From: Prado023 sp963777855
Lineage (GTDB): Bacteria > Actinomycetota > Actinomycetes > S36-B12 > CAIYMF01
NCBI GenBank assembly: GCA_963777855.1
Contig: CAVZRW010000004.1
Span: 62,001-126,000 of the forward strand
Length of the DNA stretch: 64,000 nucleotides
Direction of reading: 5' to 3'
Shown: piece by piece, positions 26,324 through 34,826 of the stretch
Layout: every line of letters begins with the position of its first letter
Numbering within the stretch: the first letter of the stretch is position 1
Notes under the pieces: model-generated
Seen by the model: the letters and a program-made list of their open reading frames with translations, nothing else
Told to the model about the DNA's origin: nothing
The model's database searches: none
Translations under genes and position numbers: made by a program

Positions 26324-27454
26324 TCAGGCCCCGGCGAGGACCCCGCGGAGCACCTGCGCCACCTCCGGGTGGTCGAGCAGGTCCAAGTGGCCCACACCCG
26401 GCAGGTGCACCCGCTGGGCGGTGACCTCCTCCGGGACGGCGAAGGCACTCGTCGCACTGACCATCCCGTCGCCGAGCGGGGTCAGGGCCAGCGCCGTGGC
26501 CCGCGCGCGGGCACCGGCCCGCGCAGGGTCGGCCAGGGTGCCGGCGACCAGGTGCCAGGCGACGTCGGGATGGGGGGCGGCGACAGCTGCATCGCCGAGC
26601 TGCTTGATCCCGATGCTGCGCTCGTCGCCCAGGGCCGCGATCGGGGCCACCAGAGGGCTGGCCGAGGCCAGCGCGAGGGCCCGCCGGGAGACCCGCTCCA
26701 ACGGTGCGCCGGCGTGCGGGGTGCCCAGCGTCACGACATCGGTCACCAGGGCACGCCAGTCCCCGCCGGCGGCCAGCGCCTCACGGATCACGAGTCCGCC
26801 CATGGAGTGGCCGACCAGCACCAGGCGCGCGACGGGCACGGGCCACTGGGCCGCAGCCCTGCCGAGCAGGGCTGCGAGCTCCAGGCCGGACTCGGCGATG
26901 GACTGGCCGGTGGTGTAGCGCACGGTCAGCGGCGTCGCCCCGCACTCGCGGGCGAGGTCGAGGTAGGAGTCCGACCACATCGCTTCGTGGCTGCCCAGCC
27001 CATGGACGAGGACCAGCAGCGTCGGGCGGGCCTCGGTCAGGGCGCTGAGGTCCCCGATCGGGGCGCCGAGGTCGCGCACAGCCATCGGTCCGGCCAGCGC
27101 GTCCAGGTCGGCGTCGCTGCGCAGGCGGTCGCCGAACGCGGCCCCCAGGGCGGCCAGCAGGGGCACCGAGTCCGGCTGGTCGGCGGCAGTCGGCGCCGCG
27201 GGGTCGGTGCGCGCCCGCAGCACCGGGGCCGAGGCACGCCCGAGGGCCCGGGCGGCCCCGGCCACCGTGGCGTAGTTGGCGCGGGCAGCCAGGGCAGCGG
27301 CCTCGACGGGCAGCTGGGCAGCCGCGCCCAGGGGGCTCAGCGCACCGCGGACCAGGTCGATCATCGCCTCGTGAGTGCCGGCCACGGACTCGGTCACCCG
27401 GGCGACAGCTCCCCCCGCGGCGATCGCAGCGGCGGCGCGCTCGGCGGCGTCCAT
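26324..27454 (-). CDS. alpha/beta hydrolase, lipase/PGAP1-like
   Basis: A 376-residue hydrolase. The oxyanion-type LLVLVHGLGSHEAMW, the nucleophile elbow LVGHSMGGLVIREAL, the DVVTLGTPHAGAPLERVSR strand typical of lipases and the terminal histidine segment VHLPGVGHLDLLDHPEV form a full catalytic set. The N-terminal 110 residues are Ala-rich helices of unclear role. No signal peptide. It starts 3 nt after the stop of the upstream HAD gene, so the two are co-transcribed. Confidence 0.85.
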   Translation of the reverse strand: MDAAERAAAAIAAGGAVARVTESVAGTHEAMIDLVRGALSPLGAAAQLPVEAAALAARANYATVAGAARALGRASAPVLRARTDPAAPTAADQPDSVPLLAALGAAFGDRLRSDADLDALAGPMAVRDLGAPIGDLSALTEARPTLLVLVHGLGSHEAMWSDSYLDLARECGATPLTVRYTTGQSIAESGLELAALLGRAAAQWPVPVARLVLVGHSMGGLVIREALAAGGDWRALVTDVVTLGTPHAGAPLERVSRRALALASASPLVAPIAALGDERSIGIKQLGDAAVAAPHPDVAWHLVAGTLADPARAGARARATALALTPLGDGMVSATSAFAVPEEVTAQRVHLPGVGHLDLLDHPEVAQVLRGVLAGA

Positions 27455-27457
27455 CTC

Positions 27458-28405
27458 TCAGAGGGCCAGCGCGCCCACGCGCACCGGCGGGGCGAGGATG
27501 CCCAACTCGGACTCGTCGAAGGCGTCGATCTCGTCGAACCCCTCGACCGGACGGGAGCCCAGGCCGGTCAGCGAGCCCAGCCCCGCCGCGGCCAGGCGGC
27601 GGGCGGCCCGGGCCCAGCTGTGCGGACTGGTCAGCGAGATCCGCGGCAGGCGCGAGGTCTCCACGATCGGCCAGCCCCGCTCCTCGGCGAGTTCACGCAG
27701 CTCCGGCTCGGGGTTCACCGCCACCGGGTGGCCGACGGCCAGCAGCATCGGCAGGTCGCTGGCCGAGTCGGTGTACGCGTAGGAGGCGGCCAGGTCCCAG
27801 CCGTGCTCGGCGGCCAGGGCGCGCAGCACCTCGGCCTTGCCCTCGCGGTAGCAGAAGGGCCCGGCCAGTGCGCCGGTGTAGCGACCCTCGGCGTCGATCT
27901 CCGACGTGGTTCCGGTGCCGAGCTCCAGGCCGGCGGCGTCGGCCAGGCGGGAGACGATCTCGGTGGGGCTCGCGGAGAGCACCACGCGGTCGCGCCCGGC
28001 GGCGGCATGCTCATCGAGCACCTCGCGCATGGCGGGGGTGATCGAGTCGACCAGACGATCGAGGAAGTGCTCGGAGAGGGCGATGACGTCGGCGGCGGGG
28101 TGACCGGCCACGGCGGCGAGGATCCGGTCGCGCACCGCGGCCGAGCGCTCGTCGCTGGCGCCCTGCAGCAGGAAGGACAGGCCGTGGCGGAGGTCGCGGG
28201 CCAGCTCGGCCGGCGAGACCATCCCGGCACGGAACGCCGCCCGGGCCAGCGGGATGTTCGCCGAGCCGGGGATCAGGGTGCCGTCCAGGTCGAAGAAGGC
28301 GGCGGCGCGACCCGTCGCAGGGCGGCGCGCGGCGGCCTGCACAGCAGCGGCGAGGCCGGCCGATCCGGTGGTCGCAGTGGTCTGGGGGTTCATGTGAAGC
28401 GTCAT
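27458..28405 (-). CDS. HAD-IB family phosphatase (SerB/CicA-like)
   Basis: A 315-residue HAD hydrolase. Motif I is AAFFDLDGTLIPGSAN, motif II VVLSASPTEIV, motif III lysine in YREGKAEVL and motif IV YTDSASDLPML. The cap is helical, as in phosphoserine-phosphatase-like HAD-IB enzymes; many actinobacterial members are annotated as lysophosphatidic-acid-type phosphatases or are unassigned. A C-terminal tail of 80 residues is outside the fold. Operon with the lipase-like gene. Confidence 0.85.
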   Translation of the reverse strand: MTLHMNPQTTATTGSAGLAAAVQAAARRPATGRAAAFFDLDGTLIPGSANIPLARAAFRAGMVSPAELARDLRHGLSFLLQGASDERSAAVRDRILAAVAGHPAADVIALSEHFLDRLVDSITPAMREVLDEHAAAGRDRVVLSASPTEIVSRLADAAGLELGTGTTSEIDAEGRYTGALAGPFCYREGKAEVLRALAAEHGWDLAASYAYTDSASDLPMLLAVGHPVAVNPEPELRELAEERGWPIVETSRLPRISLTSPHSWARAARRLAAAGLGSLTGLGSRPVEGFDEIDAFDESELGILAPPVRVGALAL

Positions 28406-28473
28406 GTACCGATTCTTCCACTCAACTCAGGCGCAGAAACGGCCTGCGTCAGCACAAGTGAGGGCGCTCCCTT

Positions 28474-28488
28474 TAGCATCGTGTGCTA
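28474..28488. promoter_or_regulatory. small palindrome in the divergent promoter region
   Basis: TAGCA-TCGTG-TGCTA lies in the 165-nt region between the minus-strand HAD gene and the plus-strand esterase. Its AT-rich arms sit where a -10 region for the esterase could be. Either role, operator or promoter element, is tentative. Confidence 0.3.
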
Positions 28489-28570
28489 GATCCGTGCGCA
28501 GTATCGGGGCCAGCCGCCCTCCCCGTCACGTGCGCCTGGAGCACCCTCGTGGGATGGGTAGCATTCACGG

Positions 28571-30091
28571 ATGCAGAGCACGAGGCGCGGCGCCACGGCG
28601 GCGCGCACCGCGCCCGGCCCCCAGGTCGACTCGGTGACCGGTGAGGTGCTCTTCCGCCTGGACTCCGACGACAGCTGGACCCCGCGCCGGGTCTGGTTCC
28701 ACCTGCGCGACTACGGTGCCGACCCCACGTTCCACCAGGAGGGCGACCAGTGGGTCGCCCGGATCCCGCGGCCCCCGGTGGCCCGCATGGAGTACCTGGT
28801 GGTGCTGGCCGGAGCCGACGGCGGGGAGATCATGGTCCCCGACCCGGCCAACCCACGCCGGGTGCGCGGGGTCTTCGGCGACCACTCCCTGATCGAGTTC
28901 CCCGGCTACGCGGCCCCGTGGTGGATCGCGGTGGCCGATGCCGCCGAGGCCCAGGCACGTCGCGACGCCCGCGCCGCCGAGGCCGCGGCACGTCGGCGCG
29001 GCTCGGGCCTGGTGCCCACGCCCTGGCGGCGGCCGTGGGCCTCGGCCGGCGCCGGGTTCGTGCCCGTGCAGGTGCCGGTGGCTGGCAGCGACCTCGCGGC
29101 CGGTGACCCCCCGGAGGCACATCCGGGCGAGGGCATCGCCTCCGTTCGGTGTGCGGCCCCGCTCGACCGGCGACGACCGGATCCTGCGCACGCCCAGCGC
29201 CCTGGCACACCCCTCGTCGCAGGACCAGCCCCGCACGTACGGGCACGCCGACGCCGTGCCCGGGGGACCGCCGAGCGCCGAGCCGACCGCCCCAGAGCCC
29301 GAACCCGACTCCGACCCGGCCTCGCCCCTCGACCCGGCCTCGCCGAGCGGCACCCTCGTGGCCCACACCGCCTCCCCGACCCGGTCATCGACACCGAGGC
29401 CGCCGTCGCGGTCACCGGCCAGCTGCACGTCCCCGCCGACTCGACGCCGATCGAGCCGCTGCCCCTGCTCGTGGTGCACGACGGCCCTGAGTACGCCGAT
29501 CTGGCCCAGCTCCTGCGCTACCTGGCCACGCTGGCCCGGATCGACCCGGACCTGCGCTGCCGCGTGCTGCTGCTCACACCCGTCGACCGCGACCGCAGCT
29601 ACTCGGCCTCCCCGGCCTACGCCCGCGCCCTGGTCACGGGCATGCTGCCCCAGGTCACCGCGGGCCTGGCCACCTCCGGTCGACCCGTGGGCGTCGGGGC
29701 CAGCCTCGGCGGCCTGAGCCTCATGCACGCGGCCCTGACCTACCCGGGCACCTTCGCCGGGGTGTTCAGCCAGTCGGGCTCGTTCTTCCGCCCGCGCTTC
29801 GACGGCCGCGAGCGCGGCTATCGCTTCTACAACCGGATCGTGCGCTTCGTCGACACCATCGACACCGACCCCGCCCGCCTGGCCGACCTTCGGGTCACCC
29901 TCACCTGCGGCACCGGCGAGGAGAACCTCGACAACAACCGCGCGCTGGCCCGCCGGCTGGCCCGGATCGAGGTTCCGGTGGACCTCATCGAGAACCCCGA
30001 CGGGCACAACTACACCGGTTGGCGCGACTGCCTGGATCCCGGCCTGCGCCGGCTCCTGCGCTCGGTGTGGGGAGGCAACATCCCCCAGTAG
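28571..30091 (+). CDS. esterase (PF00756-like, enterochelin-esterase family) with compensating frameshifts
   Basis: The first 180 residues hold an immunoglobulin-like N-terminal domain (VWFHLRDYGADPTFHQEGDQWV). The C-terminal part is an alpha/beta esterase with LLVVHDGPEYADLAQLL, nucleophile GVGASLGGLSLMHAAL and the final histidine in ENPDGHNYTGWRDCL. Between about 29110 and 29390 the annotated frame turns Arg/Pro-rich and loses its G/C third positions, while another frame reads STGDDRILRTPSALAHPS and onward with normal codons. So a pair of compensating indels is likely, the first near the C run at 29106. The true protein is probably intact. Head of a same-strand cluster of four genes. Confidence 0.75.
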   Translation: MQSTRRGATAARTAPGPQVDSVTGEVLFRLDSDDSWTPRRVWFHLRDYGADPTFHQEGDQWVARIPRPPVARMEYLVVLAGADGGEIMVPDPANPRRVRGVFGDHSLIEFPGYAAPWWIAVADAAEAQARRDARAAEAAARRRGSGLVPTPWRRPWASAGAGFVPVQVPVAGSDLAAGDPPEAHPGEGIASVRCAAPLDRRRPDPAHAQRPGTPLVAGPAPHVRARRRRARGTAERRADRPRARTRLRPGLAPRPGLAERHPRGPHRLPDPVIDTEAAVAVTGQLHVPADSTPIEPLPLLVVHDGPEYADLAQLLRYLATLARIDPDLRCRVLLLTPVDRDRSYSASPAYARALVTGMLPQVTAGLATSGRPVGVGASLGGLSLMHAALTYPGTFAGVFSQSGSFFRPRFDGRERGYRFYNRIVRFVDTIDTDPARLADLRVTLTCGTGEENLDNNRALARRLARIEVPVDLIENPDGHNYTGWRDCLDPGLRRLLRSVWGGNIPQ

Positions 30092-30108
30092 GCACCACAC
30101 TGTGCGCC

Positions 30109-30863
30109 ATGCGGCGCGACGAGTGGCAGGTCTGGGCACCCTCGTTCGGGACGTCCGGGCACGTGATGGCCTACGGCCACTGGGGCACGCCGGTGCTCTA
30201 CTTCCCGTGCGAGGGCGGCAGCGCGCGCGACCTCGAGGACCACGGCATCATCGATGTGCTCGCCCCGGCGATCGAGGCCGGCCGGATCAAGGTCTACGCG
30301 TGGACACCTACGACCTGCGCCTCGTGGTCGAACACGTCGATCCCCAGCGAGGAGCGGGCACGCAGGCACAACGCCTACGACGCCTGGATCATCGACGCAG
30401 GTCGCCCCCGCGATCCACGGCGACTGCGGCGGCTGGACCCCGATCGTGACCGCCGGGGCCAGCATGGGCGCCTTCCACGCGGCGAACTTCGCGCTGCGCC
30501 GCGCCGACCTGTTCCCGCACGCCGTCGGGCATGTCGGGCAACTACGACCCGGCGTCGTGGCACGGCTGGGGCGAGCATGGGCGACGCGCTCTACTTCAAC
30601 AACCCGATGGCCTACGTGCCCAACCTGTACGGCGATCACCTGGCAGTGGCTGCGCCGCCGGGTGTTCATCCAGCTGGTCGTCGGGTCCAGGGCGTGTGGG
30701 AGGACACCCGACCGGCGCGCTGGCCAGCACTCGTGGGCCCTCGCCACGCGCTGCTGGGAGAAGGGGATCCCCGCACGAGCTCGACGTGTGGGGCACGACA
30801 CGCCCCACGACTGGCCGTCGTGGCGGCGCCAGGCTCGTCAACCACCTGACCGATGCTCGCTGA
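30109..30863 (+). pseudogene. second esterase-family gene, broken by clustered one-base frameshifts
   Basis: Reading across frames recovers a normal esterase-D-like protein of about 245 residues: MRRDEWQVWAPSFGTSGHVM, EGGSARDLEDHGIID, SWSNTSIPSEERARRHNAYD, HGDCGGWTPIVTAGASMGAF (nucleophile GASMG), GEKGIPHELDVWG-type and HDWPSWRRQLVNHL with the terminal histidine. At least eight indels interrupt it; clear cases are extra Gs at about 30528, 30643, 30773 and 30833, each just before a C. The conservation of all blocks argues for sequence error rather than decay. It begins 17 nt after the first esterase. Confidence 0.7.
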
Positions 30864-30883
30864 TCGACCTCCGGAGGACGACG

Positions 30884-32185
30884 ATGGACAACGCCACCCG
30901 TCCCACCTCATCGGGCTGCTGCTCGGCACCGAGGACGACTGGCCCGCGGCGTTCGAGACCCTCGTGCGCGCCGGCTCGGCCCGATCCGCGACGGCGCGCG
31001 GCGCGACGCACGACATCGACGTCGAGCGGATCACCATCGAGCCGTTCGACCTGCGCGACAAGCCGCGCCACGACCTGGTGATCGACCGGCTCGCGTACTG
31101 GTACTACGTGCCCGCGCGAGTGGCTGAAGAAGGTCGCGCTGATGGACGACGTGTACCTGCTCAACAGCCCGTTCACGTTCCAGTCGATGGAGAAGCACGC
31201 GGCCTACTGCGCGATGATGCGCCTGGGCCTGAAGGTGCCCGAGACCGTGCTGGTGCCGTACAAGAACCCGCCGGACCACGCCAAGTACGCCTACACCGCC
31301 GAGCGGTACAACCAGCCGTTCGACCTCGACGAGATCGCCGAGCAGATCGGCTACCCGCTGTTCATGAAGCCCTTCGACGGCGGCGGCTGGGTGGGCGTCG
31401 TCGCGGATCAACGACCGCGACGGACCTGCACCGCGCCTACGACGACTCCGGCGAGCGGCTGATGCACCTGCAGGCGGCGGTCGACGGCTACGACGTGTTC
31501 GCCCGCTCGCTGTCGATCGGCGCCCGAGACGATGGTCATGCACTTCCAGCCCGACGAGCCGATGCACGACCGCTACGCCGTGGACCACGACTTCCTGTCC
31601 GCCCGAGGTCGGCGACGAGGTGCGTGACGATCAACCGCACTGGTCAACGCGTTCTTCAGGTGGGAGTTCAACTCCTGCGAGATGCTGGTCAAGGCGGCGT
31701 GGATGGCGCGCGCGACGAGGTGTACCCGATCGACTACGCCAACGCCTGCCCGGACGTCGCGATCACCTCCCTGCACTACTACTTCCCCTGGGCGATGAAG
31801 GCGCTGGTGAAGTGGAGCGTCTACTGCCTGGTGACAGACCGACCGACGTCGGCTCGACATGCAGACCGCGCGCTACTTCGCGATCGCCGACCGCGAGGAC
31901 CTCTCCTACGAGGAGAAGCTCGCCGGCTACCGCAAGCTCGCCGACGAGTACTTCGACACCGACCGCTACTACGACTGGTGCGACTCGCGGCTGCGCAACT
32001 TCGACGAGATCGTCCTCGAGTGGTTCACGGGCCCCGGCATGGACGCGGTGATCGTCGACACCGTGCGCGCGACCTTCCCGGCCCACGAGCACGACAAGTT
32101 CATCGAGCACTTCCGCGGCCTGGTCGCGCTGTGGTGCCGCGACGAGGCGACCCGCCTCCAGTCGGCCCAGTTCATCCACCGCTGA
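30884..32185 (+). pseudogene. ATP-grasp family protein, broken by clustered one-base frameshifts
   Basis: A ribosome site CCGGAGGA precedes ATG 30884. Joined frames give a 430-residue ATP-grasp enzyme: HLIGLLLGTEDDWPAAFETL, VYLLNSPFTFQSMEKHAAYC, LGLKVPETVLVPYKNPP, IGYPLFMKPFDGGGWVGV (ATP-binding lysine and glycine loop), then EVYPIDYANACPDVAITSLH and a helical tail DEYFDTDRYYDWCDSRLRNF. ATP-grasp enzymes join a carboxylate to an amine or thiol via an acyl-phosphate; this subgroup is uncharacterised. Extra Gs before C at 30970, 31008, 31114, 31522, 31601 and 31622 explain most breaks. From 31859 to the stop the frame is clean. Confidence 0.75.
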
Positions 32186-32300
32186 CCCGCGGCGCGCCCC
32201 GCCCCGCACGCCCCCCCCGCCTACCCCACCGCCTACCCCACGCGCCCGCCCCCCCGCGCCCGCCCCCACGCGGCGCCCGCCCGCCGCGCCCTCACGCCGC

Positions 32301-32365
32301 GGAATCTCCCGTTTGTGCTCGAATCTCCCGTATTGCGGGGAGATTCGAGCACCTTCGGGAGAATC
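32301..32365. repeat. two-tier palindrome, copy B
   Basis: Inner arms GTGCTCGAATCTCCC (32315-32329) and GGGAGATTCGAGCAC (32338-32352) pair perfectly over 15 bp. Outer arms around 32302-32311 and 32356-32365 pair over 10 bp with one mismatch. A C-rich tract lies to the left (32186-32300) and a G-rich tract to the right (32366-32460). The right arm and following G tract (32356-32384) match 13505-13533 of copy A almost base for base. It separates the ATP-grasp gene from the aminotransferase, so it may terminate one unit before the next. Confidence 0.8.
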
Positions 32366-32482
32366 TGCGCCGGGGGGCGGGGCGCGGAGGCGGCGCGGGG
32401 CGCGGGGCGGGGCCGTGGCGGGGTGGCGGGCGGGGGTGGGGTGTGGTTCGGGGCGGGGTGCTGGGGGTGGGACGATTGCCCG

Positions 32483-33701
32483 ATGCGTGCGATCCGGCAG
32501 TCCCCGAAGCTCCTCAACGTCCGCTACGACGTCCGGGGCCCGATCCTCGTCGAGGCCCAGCGCCTCGAGTCCGAGGGCCACAAGGTCATGAAGCTCAACA
32601 TCGGCAATCCCGCGCCGTTCGGCTTCGAGGCTCCCGAGTCGATCCTCGTGGACATGATCGCACAACCTGCTCCTCGGCGCAGGGGTACTCCGACTCCCGC
32701 GGCATCTACCAGGCCCGCACGGCGGTCGCGAACTTCTACCAGGCCGAGGGCCTGCTCGACGTCGACGGTCGACGACGTCTTCATCGGCAACGGGGTCAGC
32801 GAGATGATCTCGCTGACGCTGCAGGCCCTGCTCGACGACGGCGACGAGGTGCTCGTGCCGGCGCCGGACTACCCGCTGTGGACCGCGTCCGTGACCCTCT
32901 CCGGCGGCCGCGCCGTGCACTACCTGTGCGACGAGGCCGAACGACTGGAACCCGAGCCTCGAGGACATCGAGTCGCGGATCACCGAGCGCACCCGGGCGA
33001 TCGTGCTGATCAACCCGAACAACCCCACCGGCGCGGTGTACTCCGAGGCGATCGTCAAGGGCTTCGTGGAGATCGCCCGCCGCCACGACCTGGTGCTGCT
33101 GGCCGACGAGATCTACGAGAAGATCCTCTACGACGGGGCGCGCCACGTGCATGCGGCGACGTACGCCGAGGACATCCTCTGCCTGACGTTCAGCGGCTTG
33201 TCGAAGGCCTACCGGGTCGCGGGGTTCCGTAGCGGGTGGGTCGTGGTGACCGGTGCCCGGCACCGCGCCGCGGACTTCCTCGAGGGCCTGACGCTGCTGG
33301 CCAACATGCGGATGTGCGCCAACGTGCCCGCGCAGCACGCGATCCAGACCGCACTCGGCGGCTACCAGAGCATCAACGACCTGGTGCTGCCCGGCGGGCG
33401 GCTGATGGCCCAGCGCGACGTCGCGCACGCGCTGCTCACGGCGATCCCCGGCGTGACCTGCGTGAAGCCCAAGGGGGCGCTGTACCTGTTCCCGCGGCTG
33501 GACCCCGAGGTCTACCCGATCGCCGACGACCAGGCGTTCGTGATCGACATGCTGCGGGCCACGCACATCCTGATCACCAATGGCACCGGGTTCAACTGGC
33601 CCCACCACGACCACGTGCGCATCGTGACGCTGCCCAGCGTGGAGGACCTCACGTATGCGATCGGGCGGATCGCCGAGTACCTGGAGACGGTGCGCAGCTG
33701 A
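32483..33701 (+). pseudogene. aminotransferase class I/II (alanine-aminotransferase type), frameshifted in its first half
   Basis: A PLP enzyme of about 405 residues when repaired. It begins MRAIRQSPKLLNVRYDVRGP and has IGNPAPFGFEAPESI, then QGYSDSRGIYQARTAVANFY, IGNGVSEMISLTLQALLDDG and PAPDYPLWTASVTLSGG. From 33003 the frame is clean: INPNNPTGAVYS, LLADEIYEKI, the PLP lysine in FSGLSKAYRVAGFRSGW and the substrate arginine region near the end. The family resembles AlaA, which makes alanine from pyruvate and glutamate. Breaks between about 32660 and 32950 are one-base insertions. Probably functional in the organism. Confidence 0.78.
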
Positions 33702-33767
33702 GGCGCGCCGCCGGTGGGCCGGTCGGCCGAGATCCGCGCGAACAGGCTGCTGACGAGCCCCGCGACC

Positions 33768-33873
33768 CGCGGCCCGTGTGCCGAGTCACCGCGGGCCGTG
33801 TGCGAGCACTGCGGGCCGTGGGCGGGATCCCCGCGGGCCGTGTGCGGGGTCCCCGCCGGCCGTATGCCGTGCC
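33768..33873. repeat. degenerate 21-22-bp tandem repeat, five copies
   Basis: Five units share GCGGGCCGTGTGC followed by a variable tail, beginning near 33768, 33790, 33811, 33832 and 33854. They fill the gap between two convergent genes, the aminotransferase and hemolysin III. The first and last units are the most diverged. Confidence 0.6.
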
Positions 33874-33877
33874 TCCG

Positions 33878-34735
33878 TCAGCCGGTGACGACCCGGGCCA
33901 CCGCGACGTACTGCACCAGGTACGCCGCGATGGTGAAGGCGTGGAACAGCTCGTGGAAGCCGAACCATCCGGGGCTGGGGTTGGGGCTCTTGCGGGCGTA
34001 GATCACCCCGCCGATCGTGTAGAGCAGGCCGCCGAGCGCGAGCAGCGACACGGTGACCAGGCCGTACGCGGAGTACAGCGCCGGAAGGAAGAACACCGCG
34101 ACCCAGCCCAGGCCGATGTACGAAGCCGTCACGAGCCAGCGTGGTGCGCTCGTCCAGGCCACGCGCACGATGAGGCCGACCAGCGCGATCGACCAGACCA
34201 GGCCGAGGATCACCCAGCGCAGCGTCGCCGAGGGCAGCGCAGCGGCGAACGGGGTGTACGAGCCGGCGATGAACAGGTAGATGTTGGCGTGGTCGATCTT
34301 GCGCAGGAACGCGTTGACCGAGGGGCGCCCGGCACCGAGGTGGTAGGCCGCGCTCACGCCGAACAGCAGCACCGTGGTGAGCACGTAGATGGCCACGGCC
34401 GCGCGCAGGGCCGGGGTCGGGGTGACCACCATGAGGATCAGGCCGAGGATCAGCGCCAGCGGGGAGGCACCGAAGTGCAGCCACCCGCGCAGCTTGGGCT
34501 TCATGACAGCGACGCCATGCTCGAGGCGGGCCTCGGCGTGGGTACGGGCGTCGGCCAGCCGGGCGGCGAGACCCGAGGCGTCCGCGGGGCTGGGGTCCGC
34601 GGGGCTGGCGTCCGGGGGGCTGGGGTCCGCGGGTGCCGCCGGAACCGCGTCCGCGCCGGTGGGGGGATCGGCTCGGTGCAGTCCCGTGCCGTCATCCATC
34701 AGCCCAGTCTGCTGGGTCGAGGGGCCTGCGGTCAT
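33878..34735 (-). CDS. hemolysin III / PAQR-family membrane protein
   Basis: A seven-helix protein of 285 residues. The N-terminal 65 residues are hydrophilic and carry a repeat rich in DASPADPSP. The membrane part has the PAQR/hemolysin III histidines and acidic residues: SAAYHLG, KIDHANIYLFIAGSYTPFA and GFHELFHAFTIAAYLV. Bacterial members are proposed membrane-homeostasis hydrolases or receptors. ATG 34735 (MTAGPSTQQTG) is taken because it lies just downstream of a pair of operator-like sequences. Confidence 0.88.
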   Translation of the reverse strand: MTAGPSTQQTGLMDDGTGLHRADPPTGADAVPAAPADPSPPDASPADPSPADASGLAARLADARTHAEARLEHGVAVMKPKLRGWLHFGASPLALILGLILMVVTPTPALRAAVAIYVLTTVLLFGVSAAYHLGAGRPSVNAFLRKIDHANIYLFIAGSYTPFAAALPSATLRWVILGLVWSIALVGLIVRVAWTSAPRWLVTASYIGLGWVAVFFLPALYSAYGLVTVSLLALGGLLYTIGGVIYARKSPNPSPGWFGFHELFHAFTIAAYLVQYVAVARVVTG

Positions 34736-34745
34736 GGCGAACTCC

Positions 34746-34797
34746 AAACCTACGGAAACGTAACTTTTCCCAGAGTAGGTTACGGTCGCGTAGGTTT
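34746..34797. promoter_or_regulatory. paired TACG-N4-CGTA operators before hemolysin III
   Basis: AAACCTACGGAAACGTAAC (34746-34764) and GTTACGGTCGCGTAGGTTT (34779-34797) are inverted copies of one another around a 14-nt spacer, differing only in the central four bases. Each is itself a TACG-N4-CGTA palindrome of the TetR-operator kind seen before lipid-desaturase and membrane genes in actinobacteria. They lie 10-62 nt before the hemolysin III start. The regulator is not encoded nearby. Confidence 0.65.
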
Positions 34798-34826
34798 CCA
34801 AAACGCCTGCGTGATCGCAGCGTGGG

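Noticed and set aside
32233..32517. Open frames through palindrome B with Pro/Arg-rich translation
   Set aside because: Generated by the C-rich and G-rich tracts; no codon bias or ribosome site.
33768..33873. Possible CRISPR array at the 21-22-bp repeats
   Set aside because: Units abut with only short variable tails, copies are diverged, and no cas gene is present.
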